Shown piece by piece: positions 15,805 to 21,818 of a stretch of DNA of 40,984 bases. The DNA comes from an uncultured Eubacteriales bacterium (lineage in GTDB: Bacteria; Bacillota; Clostridia; Oscillospirales; CAG-272). The translations under genes and the position numbers were made by a program. Within the stretch, counting starts at the first letter, position 1, and every line of letters starts with the position of its first letter. The notes below the pieces were generated by a model, which made no database searches, had not been told where the DNA came from, and saw nothing but the letters and a program-made list of their open reading frames with translations. Location: the NCBI GenBank assembly GCA_934474225.1, contig CAKSLU010000012.1, forward strand, positions 1 through 40,984. The letters run 5' to 3'.

Positions 15805-16168
15805 GGCGATTCTCCTTTCCGTGCTCCTTCGAGCGAAAATAGGCTTCGGTCAGCGCGTCGAGCACATATTTTTTGTCCTCCTCGCGCAGGCGGCCGCCCG
15901 CAAACAGCGCCTGCATCTCGGCGAGCAGGGCGTGCAGCTCGGCGTCCTCGGCTTGGTCGGCGGGCGACAGATCCCGCGTGCCGAGCAGGGTGTCCGTGCT
16001 CACGCCCAGCGCGGCGGCAAGCCGCAGGACAACGCCGCCGGAGGGCTTGGACGCGCCCGCCTCATAGTTTTGATAGGTTCGGTAGGTCACGCCGACGGCG
16101 TCGGCAACCTGCCGCTGGGTCAGCCCCGCGTTCCGGCGGAGCGCGCGAATCTTCTCATTAAATTCCAT
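15797..16168 (-). CDS. XRE-family transcriptional regulator
   Basis: 123 residues from the ATG at 16168, which follows AGGA by eight bases; a GTG 15 bases upstream is in frame but lies on an operator-like palindrome. The N-terminal 60 residues are a Cro/CI helix-turn-helix: FNEKIRALRRNAGLTQRQVA, then VGVTYRTYQNYEAGASKPS and LAAALGVSTDTLLG. The C-terminal half (about residues 65-115) is acidic and helical with RLREEDKKYVLDALTEAY, a likely dimerisation or ligand region with no recognised family. It heads an operon with DUF1836. Two CGAAA-N4-TTTCG palindromes in its promoter region point to autoregulation (inference). Confidence 0.88.
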   Translation of the reverse strand: MEFNEKIRALRRNAGLTQRQVADAVGVTYRTYQNYEAGASKPSGGVVLRLAAALGVSTDTLLGTRDLSPADQAEDAELHALLAEMQALFAGGRLREEDKKYVLDALTEAYFRSKEHGKENRHV

Positions 16169-16181
16169 ATTTTTTCCTGAC

Positions 16182-16197
16182 ACGAAAAAAATTTCGT
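16182..16197. promoter_or_regulatory. Candidate operator O2, CGAAA-N4-TTTCG palindrome
   Basis: ACGAAAAAAATTTCGT is a perfect six-base inverted repeat around four A. It lies in the XRE leader just before the ribosome site, 58 bases (centre to centre) from an equivalent palindrome at 16240-16255. Confidence 0.6.
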
Positions 16198-16205
16198 CTT
16201 TCTAC

Positions 16206-16234
16206 TTGACAAGATGCTCTGTCGCGGCTATAAT
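16206..16234 (+). promoter_or_regulatory. Consensus sigma-A promoter, rightward, for the 46-residue ORF
   Basis: TTGACA (16206-16211), 17 bases, TATAAT (16229-16234): a perfect consensus match. Transcription should start near 16241 and run into the small ORF at 16384 through a leader of about 143 bases. Confidence 0.88.
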
Positions 16235-16239
16235 AATAG

Positions 16240-16255
16240 GCGAAACATCTTTCGT
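16240..16255. promoter_or_regulatory. Candidate operator O1 at the centre of two facing promoters
   Basis: GCGAAACATCTTTCGT repeats the CGAAA-N4-TTTCG pattern of the site at 16182. Its centre, 16247.5, is exactly midway between the two -10 boxes and also between the two -35 boxes, so it covers both expected start points. A bound XRE dimer could shut both promoters. The binding protein is inferred. Confidence 0.62.
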
Positions 16256-16260
16256 GTTCT

Positions 16261-16289
16261 ATTATATAGGAATTTCGCCTGTTTGTCAA
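16261..16289 (-). promoter_or_regulatory. Consensus sigma-A promoter, leftward, for the XRE-DUF1836 operon
   Basis: On the minus strand TTGACA (16284-16289), 17 bases, TATAAT (16261-16266): again a perfect consensus. Transcription should start near 16254 and proceed towards the XRE gene, directly facing the rightward promoter. Confidence 0.88.
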
Positions 16290-16383
16290 GAAGTCGCATG
16301 TTATTTTGTGCCTGCTCCCCGTTTTGTGGGTATGGAATCACGCTTGACGCTTTTCGAGAGTATGGAGTAAAGGAAACGGGAAC

Positions 16384-16524
16384 ATGGAGAAGGACACCAC
16401 CGTCCGTATGGAGAAGGATGCGGACAAGCGCGCCGCTTATGCGGCGCTCGACCGGCTGCTTGCGGGCATGGACGGCACCGAACGGCGCGCGCTGCTTCTG
16501 CTGCTGCTGGAAGCAACAAAGTAA
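16384..16524 (+). CDS. 46-residue small protein, unrecognised
   Basis: An ATG preceded by AAAGGAAACGGG opens a 46-codon frame that ends in TAA at 16524, just before a terminator. The peptide starts MEKDTTVRMEKDADKRAA and ends with a leucine-rich amphipathic stretch, RRALLLLLLEATK; two helices broken at about LLAGMDGTE are likely, with no signal peptide and no cysteines. It has its own consensus promoter and terminator, so it is a complete single-gene unit facing the XRE-DUF1836 operon. I do not recognise a family. A role as antirepressor or partner of the XRE regulator is a guess from position; a regulatory RNA that happens to contain a frame is the alternative, though the ribosome site argues for translation. 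Confidence 0.62.
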   Translation: MEKDTTVRMEKDADKRAAYAALDRLLAGMDGTERRALLLLLLEATK

Positions 16525-16528
16525 AACG

Positions 16529-16569
16529 GAAAGGGAGTGTGCGGACAGGTACCGCACGCTTTCTTTTTT
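16529..16569 (+). terminator. Intrinsic terminator after the 46-residue ORF
   Basis: GAAAG...GTGTGCGG and CCGCACGC...CTTTC arms around a seven-base loop, followed by a T-run (16564-16569). Confidence 0.85.
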
Positions 16570-16624
16570 CTTGCCAACCGAGGGTATCACAACCGACAAA
16601 AGTGTATCGCAATATGCATTGCTT

Positions 16625-16652
16625 TTGCGGCGGGTTTCCGATATGCTATAAG
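16625..16652 (+). promoter_or_regulatory. Promoter of the SLH protein gene
   Basis: TTGCGG (16625-16630), 16 bases, and TATAAG (16647-16652) with an extended -10 TGC directly before it. An overlapping reading TTGCTT/TATGCT with 17 bases is also possible. Confidence 0.6.
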
Positions 16653-16684
16653 TGAAAAACTTTCCGAAAACGGAGGAAATCTGC

Positions 16685-18481
16685 ATGAAAAAGCTTGTAT
16701 CTCTGCTGCTTGTCCTCGTGCTTGCGCTCTGCGCAGTGCCGCTTGCGGCAGCGGCGGCGGACGCCGTCGTCTACCTTGACAATGTCGCGGGCAACGACGC
16801 AAACGACGGTATGTCTGCGGCGGCGCCTAAAAAGACCTTCGGCTCGCTCAGCGGAAAAGGCTCGCTCGGCAAGGTGCGAAACGGCGGCACCATTGTGGTC
16901 GTCGGCAAGGCGTGGGTCGCCAAGGACTGGACGCTGCCGAAGGCGGGCGGCGCCATCACCTTTACGGCGGCATACGGCGGCAAGGACTACAAAGACGCGA
17001 CGCCCGAGACCAATCCGAACACCTCGTTCAAGATGGCGTCCGGCGCAACGCTGACGATTGAAAGCGACGTCATTTTCGACGACATCATCCTGTTCCAGGA
17101 GAACAAGCAGAATACCATCGCCGTCACGGACGGGGCAACCCTGACGATTACGGACAAGGCGGTGCTGATGTCCAAGCCCGGTAAGAACTATCACTTCCGC
17201 ATTCTGCTGGAGGACGGCGCGACCGCGATTCTCAGCGAGGCGGCGCAGAAGGTGATGGACATCGGCGGTTCGGGCGGCAAAGTGTTGACCTACATGGGCG
17301 AGGGCAAGGACCCGGTCGAGAGCGGCATTCAGCCCGGTAAGGAAGAGGAAAAGCCGCAGACGGCGGTCGAACTTGCCTACCTGGACAGCGGCGCGGGCAA
17401 TGACGCAAACGACGGGCTTTCCGCCGCCGCACCGAAGAAGACCTTCGGCGCTGTGGGCGGCAAGGGGCTGTTTGGTCTGCTGTCGGCGGGCGGCAAGGCG
17501 GTCGTCGTCGGCAAGGCGTATGTGGCGCGCGACTGGATGATGCCCACGCTCGGCGGCGAGCTGGTCTTCACCTCAAACGACGGGACAAAGGACTACAAAA
17601 ACGCGGAGCCGATGACCAATCCTGCCTGCGCCTTCAAGATGGCGTCGGGCGCAACGCTGACCATCGGCAGCGATGTGCGCTTTGAGGACATCATCCTGTT
17701 CCAGGAGAACAAGCAGAACACCATTCATGTCACCACGGGTTCAACGCTGGTGGTGACGGACACGGTCGTGCTGCTGTCCAAGCCCGGCGTGGACTATCAC
17801 TTCAAGGTCATCGTTGACGAGGGCGCGACCGCGATTCTCAGCGAGGCGGCGCAGAATGCGATGACGATTGAAAACAATGGCACGCTGCTGACCTATGCGT
17901 CGAGCAAACCGGCGGAAAGCCCGTTCAAGCCCACGCGCGGCTATGAGAATGCCTTTGCCGATGTGACAAACGACAAGTGGTTCTACACCTATGTCAAGAC
18001 CGCGTATGAGTACGCGCTGGCAAACGGCACGAGTGCTGCGGCGTTCTCGCCCGACAGCAGCTTTACGGTGGCGCAGGCGCTGACGGCGGCTGCCAATATT
18101 CACAAGGCGTATACCGCGGGGACCATTGACACCACAGGCGCGAAGAACTGGTATGACCCCTATGTCAGCTACTGCATCGCAAACGGCATCATCAAAGAGG
18201 GGCAGTTTGCGGACTACGGCAAGAACATCACCCGCGGCGACATGGCGGTGGTGTTTGCCAATATCCTGCCCGAGAGCGAGTACAAGGCGATTCGCGAGAA
18301 GAACCTGCCCGACGTGACCGACGGCATGGCGTGCGCGGCAGCGGTGAAGAAGCTTGCGAACGCCGGAATCGTCGGCGGCGACAACAAGGGCAATTACAAT
18401 GCGGCAAACGAGATTACCCGCGCCGAGGCGTGCGTCATCTTCACCCGCATCGCCGTTGCCTCTATGCGCGATGGTAAGTGA
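16685..18481 (+). CDS. Secreted duplicated beta-rich protein with three SLH domains
   Basis: 598 residues from the ATG at 16685, preceded by GGAGGAAATCTGC. A signal peptide is clear: MKKLVSLLLVLVLALCAVPL, then AAAAADA. Residues of about 27-225 and 231-415 are a tandem duplication, each starting YLD-x-x-AGNDANDG-S/M-SAAAPKKTFG and containing FKMASGATLTI and DDIILFQENKQNTI, with alternating short strands like the opening of DUF1565/right-handed beta-helix proteins. From about residue 420 three S-layer-homology repeats follow (AFADV...WFYTYV, NWYDPYVSYCIANGI, DGMACAAAVKKLANAGIVGG), which anchor proteins to pyruvylated secondary wall polymers. It has its own promoter and terminator. It is likely a cell-surface structural or binding protein; no catalytic motif is evident. 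Confidence 0.85.
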   Translation: MKKLVSLLLVLVLALCAVPLAAAAADAVVYLDNVAGNDANDGMSAAAPKKTFGSLSGKGSLGKVRNGGTIVVVGKAWVAKDWTLPKAGGAITFTAAYGGKDYKDATPETNPNTSFKMASGATLTIESDVIFDDIILFQENKQNTIAVTDGATLTITDKAVLMSKPGKNYHFRILLEDGATAILSEAAQKVMDIGGSGGKVLTYMGEGKDPVESGIQPGKEEEKPQTAVELAYLDSGAGNDANDGLSAAAPKKTFGAVGGKGLFGLLSAGGKAVVVGKAYVARDWMMPTLGGELVFTSNDGTKDYKNAEPMTNPACAFKMASGATLTIGSDVRFEDIILFQENKQNTIHVTTGSTLVVTDTVVLLSKPGVDYHFKVIVDEGATAILSEAAQNAMTIENNGTLLTYASSKPAESPFKPTRGYENAFADVTNDKWFYTYVKTAYEYALANGTSAAAFSPDSSFTVAQALTAAANIHKAYTAGTIDTTGAKNWYDPYVSYCIANGIIKEGQFADYGKNITRGDMAVVFANILPESEYKAIREKNLPDVTDGMACAAAVKKLANAGIVGGDNKGNYNAANEITRAEACVIFTRIAVASMRDGK

Positions 18482-18497
18482 GAAAAAGTAAATATGG

Positions 18498-18532
18498 AAA
18501 AAAAGGAACGAACCAAGGTTCGTTCCTTTTTT
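18498..18532 (+). terminator. Intrinsic terminator after the SLH protein gene
   Basis: A-run, GGAACGAACC and GGTTCGTTCC arms with an AA centre, then TTTTTT. Confidence 0.92.
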
Positions 18533-18533
18533 C

Positions 18534-18720
18534 GGCTCCCCTGTGCAAGGGGTGAGCTGTACGAGACGCGATGCGTCTCGCGGAGTTTTTCTTCGTCGGC
18601 TGAACACCGACGATTTCACGAGCGAAAACGAAAAACTTCCTGAGCGCGAGCGCCTGAGGGGTTGTTTTTCTGCTCTGTAACAATCCCTCCGTCGACACCT
18701 CCCTTTACACAAGGGAGGCG
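18534..18720 (+). repeat. Large mosaic intergenic element, copy C (family R1)
   Basis: Same orientation as copy A but without the inner insert; it begins two bases after the terminator T-run. It has GGCTCCCCTGTGCAAGGGG at the left and ACACAAGGGAGGCG at the right. Confidence 0.85.
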
Positions 18721-18740
18721 AAGATAGAGGGGGTTCGAAT

Positions 18741-18766
18741 GCGGGCGACCAATGGTCGCCCCTACG
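18741..18766 (-). repeat. Family R3 half-unit
   Basis: A single GCGGGCGACCAATGGTCGCC half-element, lacking the partner half found at the three full copies. Confidence 0.75.
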
Positions 18767-18791
18767 GGTTTGTGGGGGTGCGCTATTCTGT

Positions 18792-18861
18792 AAAGACCGG
18801 CGTCCTCGACGGTCCGCTCCAACCACAGCATAAACGGACCGCCCCGGACGCCGGTCCCTAC
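18792..18861. repeat. Facing pair of family R5 repeats
   Basis: GACCGGCGTCC with GGACCG downstream, mirrored by CGGACCGCC and GGACGCCGGTCCCTAC, so the two copies make one 70-base hairpin. It lies 30 bases after the stop of the minus-strand flavodoxin gene and might end that transcript. With copy C and the R3 half it fills the gap 18533-18889; no gene is seen. Confidence 0.8.
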
Positions 18862-18889
18862 AAAGTTTGTGCGTGCCCTCGCTCCTGCT

Positions 18890-19429
18890 TTACGCCTTTC
18901 TCCCCATTTCGCGGGCGGCGGCAAGGGCAGGATGCCCTGCGATTTCGCCGGGGGCGGTCACGCCGCCTGCAAAGACGCTGCCCGCCAGGTGCGCACGCTC
19001 AAAGCAGTCAATAAAGCCGCCGAGCCCCTCGATGGCGCGGGCGTCCACGCCCTCCGCATCCTCGGCAGCCGCCGAAAGAAAATACACATCGGTGAAGTGA
19101 TAGTCCGAGCCGAACAGCGGGTTGATGCGGTCGATCAGCGTTTTCATCTGCCCGCTCATTTCATAATAGTAGATCGGCGTGGCAAAGACCAGCACATCCG
19201 CGTCGTGAATCTTCGGCAGCAGGGCGCGCACATCGTCGTCAATCACGCAGCGCCCGGTCTTCTGACAGGCAAGGCAGCCGCGGCAGAATTCCAGCTTCAT
19301 ACCGCACAGCGAGACGACCTCGGCGTGGTTGCCCGCCTCGCGCGCACCCTCGGCAAAGGCTTCGGCAAGTGCGGCGGAATTTCCATTTTTGCGGGGAGAG
19401 GTGGAGAGGATCAGTACATTTTTAGCCAT
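18890..19429 (-). CDS. Flavodoxin-fold NAD(P)H-dependent oxidoreductase
   Basis: 179 residues from the ATG at 19429, preceded by AAAGGAG. The N-terminal FMN phosphate loop STSPRKNGNSAALAEAF is characteristic of NADPH-dependent FMN reductases of the iron-sulfur flavoprotein type. The segment MKLEFCRGCLACQKTGRCVI carries four cysteines in the CxxCxxCxxxxxC-like pattern seen in ISF/multimeric flavodoxin relatives, followed by ATPIYYYEMSGQMKTLIDR for the flavin ring. It acts in cytosolic redox reactions with unknown partner. It lies 43 bases after the decarboxylase-cupin gene without a terminator between them, so both should belong to one TetR-controlled operon. Confidence 0.87.
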   Translation of the reverse strand: MAKNVLILSTSPRKNGNSAALAEAFAEGAREAGNHAEVVSLCGMKLEFCRGCLACQKTGRCVIDDDVRALLPKIHDADVLVFATPIYYYEMSGQMKTLIDRINPLFGSDYHFTDVYFLSAAAEDAEGVDARAIEGLGGFIDCFERAHLAGSVFAGGVTAPGEIAGHPALAAAREMGRKA

Positions 19430-19472
19430 TTTGGAAATCTCCTTTTTCACAAGTTTGATTTGGATTTTCATT

Positions 19473-20213
19473 TTACACTTCGGTGTCGGCGTCAAACCAT
19501 TCGGTGTGCGCGCCCTCGCCCGGCACTTCGATGGCAAGGTGTGAGAACCAGCTGTCCGCCGCCGCGCCGTGCCAGTGTTTGACCCCGGCGGGGATGTTGA
19601 CCACATCGCCCGGGTTCAGCGCCTGCGGCGCTTTGCCCCATTCGCGGTAGATGCCGCGGCCGCCGACGCAGACGAGAATCTGTCCGCCGCCGCGCGTCGC
19701 CTCGTGCGTGTGCCAGAAGTTGCGGCAGCCCGGTTCAAAGGTCACATTGAAGATGCCGACGCCCGAAGTCGAGAGCGGCGCGAGATAGCTCTTGCCGGTG
19801 AAATACTTTGCAAAGCCGTCGTTCGGTGCGCCGATGGGGAAGAGCATCGACTTTGCATGCGCCGTCATAGCATCCGCAGCGGGCGCTTCGCCCTCGCTCC
19901 AGACTTCCTTTGCCATGCGGAAGGCAGCCCACGCCTTCGGCCAGCCGATATAGAACGCCGCATGCGTCAGAATCTCGGCAATTTCGCTCTGCGTCACGCC
20001 GTTTTTCTTTGCGGATGCGAGGTGGTAGGCAAAGGACGAGTCGGTCAGCCCCTGCGCGACCAGCGCCGTCACCGTGACGATGGAGCGGTCACGCGCCGAC
20101 AGTTTGTCGGTGCGGCTCCACACCTCGCCGAACAGCACATCGTCGTTGAAATGTGCAAATGCCGGGGCGAAAGTGCCCAGCGCGTCGCGCCCGGCGGTCT
20201 GTTTTTCTGCCAT
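19473..20213 (-). CDS. Carboxymuconolactone decarboxylase-cupin fusion protein
   Basis: 246 residues. Residues 1-105 are a carboxymuconolactone decarboxylase/AhpD-like domain (DKLSARDRSIVTVTALVAQG, YHLASAKKNGVTQSEIAEI, THAAFYIGWPKAWAAF). The CxxC of peroxidase-type AhpD proteins is absent; the conserved His remains, so a decarboxylase-like or binding role fits better. Residues of about 140-246 are a cupin with metal ligands in FWHTHEATRGGGQ and PAGVKHWHGA (H-x-H...Q and H). Such CMD-cupin fusions are known in gut bacteria and are usually annotated only by domain. GGAGGACACTTCT precedes the start. The gene heads an operon with the flavodoxin gene and diverges from a TetR gene, which suggests induction by a small toxic organic compound or redox stress (inference). 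Confidence 0.87.
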   Translation of the reverse strand: MAEKQTAGRDALGTFAPAFAHFNDDVLFGEVWSRTDKLSARDRSIVTVTALVAQGLTDSSFAYHLASAKKNGVTQSEIAEILTHAAFYIGWPKAWAAFRMAKEVWSEGEAPAADAMTAHAKSMLFPIGAPNDGFAKYFTGKSYLAPLSTSGVGIFNVTFEPGCRNFWHTHEATRGGGQILVCVGGRGIYREWGKAPQALNPGDVVNIPAGVKHWHGAAADSWFSHLAIEVPGEGAHTEWFDADTEV

Positions 20214-20261
20214 AGAAGTGTCCTCCTTGCGTATTTAAGAAACATTTCGTTACTAAAACAG

Positions 20262-20290
20262 ACTATAACATATCATTTGCCTCTTGTCAA
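20262..20290 (-). promoter_or_regulatory. Promoter of the decarboxylase-cupin operon
   Basis: On the minus strand TTGACA (20285-20290), 17 bases, TATAGT (20262-20267). Its -35 box lies within a palindrome shared with the divergent tetR promoter. Confidence 0.8.
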
Positions 20291-20294
20291 GAGG
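20280..20294. promoter_or_regulatory. Candidate TetR operator over the shared -35 boxes
   Basis: CCTCTTGTCAAGAGG is a perfect inverted repeat of seven bases with one central base. Its centre at 20287 is the exact midpoint of the two divergent promoters, so one bound dimer would block both. Confidence 0.6.
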
Positions 20295-20312
20295 AAAAGA
20301 AACGGTTATAAT
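20284..20312 (+). promoter_or_regulatory. Promoter of the tetR gene
   Basis: TTGTCA (20284-20289), 17 bases, TATAAT (20307-20312). Back-to-back with the decarboxylase-cupin promoter. Confidence 0.8.
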
Positions 20313-20352
20313 AGAAATCACAGAAGATTCACAAAGAGTGCGGGAGGCACAG

Positions 20353-20988
20353 ATGAACGACTTTATCCGCGCGCGGAGCGACGCGCAGAAGACGGCGCGC
20401 ATGGACGAAATCAAGGCGGCGGCGGACGCGCTGTTTTGCGCGCAGCCCTATCCGACCATCACGCTGTCCGCGATTGCCGCAAGGCTGTCCTGGACGCGCG
20501 CCAATCTGTATAAATATGTGACAAGCAAGGAGGAAATCTACCTCGAGCTCTGCGCCGACAAGATGAACGCTTATTTTGATGCGCTCGAGGCGGCGTTCCC
20601 GGCGGGGTGCGGCTATACGCGCGCGGTCTTTTGCGAGGTGTGGGCGGGGATTCTCGCCGCGCACACCGATTATCTGCGCTATGCGGATGTGCTCGGCTCG
20701 ATTATCGAGAGCAACGTCTCGGTGGAGCGGCTTGCCGCGTTCAAGCGGAACTATTATGCGCGCGTCGGCGTGGTCAATGCACGTTTCGGCGACCTGCTCG
20801 GCACCTCGGCGGAAGAGGCAAATTCGCTCTTCCTTGCCGTCTTGTACCACGCCATCGGCTATAACGGCATCTGCTATCGCAGTCTGCGCATCCGCGAGGC
20901 GCTTGCCCTCGCGGGCATCGACCCTGTGCCAGTCGATTTCCGCGCCGAGCTTTGTCGGTTCATCGGCATCCTGACGGCGGATAGGTGA
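20353..20988 (+). CDS. TetR-family transcriptional regulator
   Basis: 211 residues from the ATG at 20353, preceded by GGGAGG; longer starts would place the start codon at the promoter itself. The N-terminal TetR helix-turn-helix reads EIKAAADALFCAQPYPTITL, then SAIAARLSWTRANLYKYVTSKEEIYLEL, close to the family pattern. The remaining 140 residues form the helical ligand-binding and dimerisation domain, resembling the TetR_C_... type found with YxxV/“TRANLYKY” regulators of Firmicutes. Divergent from the decarboxylase-cupin operon with a shared palindrome, so it should repress itself and that operon until a ligand binds. Ligand unknown. Confidence 0.88.
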   Translation: MNDFIRARSDAQKTARMDEIKAAADALFCAQPYPTITLSAIAARLSWTRANLYKYVTSKEEIYLELCADKMNAYFDALEAAFPAGCGYTRAVFCEVWAGILAAHTDYLRYADVLGSIIESNVSVERLAAFKRNYYARVGVVNARFGDLLGTSAEEANSLFLAVLYHAIGYNGICYRSLRIREALALAGIDPVPVDFRAELCRFIGILTADR

Positions 20989-21013
20989 ACGGGAAGATGC
21001 TTGCGAAAGGTGG

Positions 21014-21042
21014 GACGGACCGTCGGGGACGCCGGTCCCTAC
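21014..21042 (-). repeat. Family R5 repeat, inverted copy
   Basis: GGACGGACCGTCGGGGACGC, then CGGTCCCTAC, which is the reverse of the R5 unit, 25 bases after the tetR stop. Confidence 0.75.
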
Positions 21043-21130
21043 AGATATGCGCAAAATTTTTGCAAATTTGCAGGGCGCAGTCTGTCTCCCGCCGCATACG
21101 CCTCTGCATAATCGGATGTGTCATCATCTG

Positions 21131-21164
21131 AAAAAAGCGTGTCTCCCTCGGAGACACGCTTTTT
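21131..21164. terminator. Bidirectional terminator between tetR and yafQ
   Basis: AAAAAGCGTGTCTCC and GGAGACACGCTTTTT around a CTC loop, a 15-base near-perfect arm with A and T runs on both sides, serving the convergent tetR and toxin genes. Confidence 0.93.
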
Positions 21165-21436
21165 CAAAACAAATCGCTGTGCGAATCGGTGCGGGTCAGA
21201 TACAGAATCAGCTCCGCATCGGCGATTTCATAAATCAGCAGCCAGTCCGGCGTGATGTGGCATTCGCGGCAGGCGCCGTAGTTGCCGGTCAGCGCATGGT
21301 CACGGTTTTTCTCGGGCAATGCTTCACCCAAGGATAGCTTGCGGATGACTTCGGTCAGCAGCGCGAGGTCGCAGCCGCGCTTCTGCACACGCTTCAAATC
21401 CCATTTGAATGTTGTGGTTGGTTTGATTCTGTACAT
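21164..21436 (-). CDS. yafQ: YafQ-type mRNA interferase toxin
   Basis: 90 residues, the standard size of the RelE-superfamily YafQ toxins, which cut mRNA on the ribosome. Conserved features are KWDLKRVQKRG at the N-terminal helix, LPEKNRDHALTG, the active-site region RECHITPDWLLIYEI and the C-terminal RTDSHSDLF. All His residues expected near the catalytic centre (in DHALTG, CHITPDW and SHSDLF) are present, so it should be active. Its ATG overlaps the antitoxin stop (TGATG). It probably forms a neutralising complex with the protein encoded directly upstream. Confidence 0.94.
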   Translation of the reverse strand: MYRIKPTTTFKWDLKRVQKRGCDLALLTEVIRKLSLGEALPEKNRDHALTGNYGACRECHITPDWLLIYEIADAELILYLTRTDSHSDLF

Positions 21437-21711
21437 CAGTTCAGCAAATCCTTCATCATAGCATCCACATTGTCGTAGGTCTTGCCAAAGGACGGGTCGG
21501 CTTTCATCTTCTCCACTTCCTGCATGGCTTTCAGCGTCTCCGCATTCGGCAAATCGGTTGCAATCTCAAAGGGAATCCGCCCCTGCCGAACCACCTGCCG
21601 CAGATACAGATTGATGGCGGTCGTCATGTTCAGCCCCATGTCCGAAAGCATGGCTTCCGCTTGCTTTTTCAGCGCCGCATCCATGCGGATGCTCATATTG
21701 ACAGTAGACAT
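21436..21711 (-). CDS. dinJ: DinJ/RelB-family antitoxin
   Basis: 91 residues. The N-terminus is a ribbon-helix-helix DNA-binding motif (STVNMSIRMDAALKKQAEAM, then LGLNMTTAINLYLRQVV with G preceded by M in this copy), followed by IPFEIAT, typical of DinJ. The C-terminal half is charged and likely disordered until it wraps the toxin. AAAGGAG nine bases upstream marks the start. As in other DinJ-YafQ systems the antitoxin comes first and, with the toxin, should repress its own promoter, which lies at 21736-21764. It neutralises YafQ. Confidence 0.93.
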   Translation of the reverse strand: MSTVNMSIRMDAALKKQAEAMLSDMGLNMTTAINLYLRQVVRQGRIPFEIATDLPNAETLKAMQEVEKMKADPSFGKTYDNVDAMMKDLLN

Positions 21712-21735
21712 GTAATATCACTCCTTTGTATATCT

Positions 21736-21764
21736 ATTGTAATACATAGTATGCGCAATGTCAA
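21736..21764 (-). promoter_or_regulatory. Promoter of the dinJ-yafQ operon
   Basis: On the minus strand TTGACA (21759-21764), 17 bases, TACAAT (21736-21741). The GTATTAC dyad overlapping the -10 region is a candidate antitoxin site. Confidence 0.78.
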
Positions 21765-21774
21765 TATCAATACA

Positions 21775-21812
21775 AACAAAAAAGCAGGAACGCATGTGCG
21801 TTCCTGCTTTTA
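21775..21812 (-). terminator. Intrinsic terminator of pnp
   Basis: AGCAGGAACGCA and TGCGTTCCTGCT arms meet almost without a loop; on the minus strand a run of T follows. It lies just after the pnp stop and just before the dinJ promoter. Confidence 0.9.
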
Positions 21813-21818
21813 TCTTAC

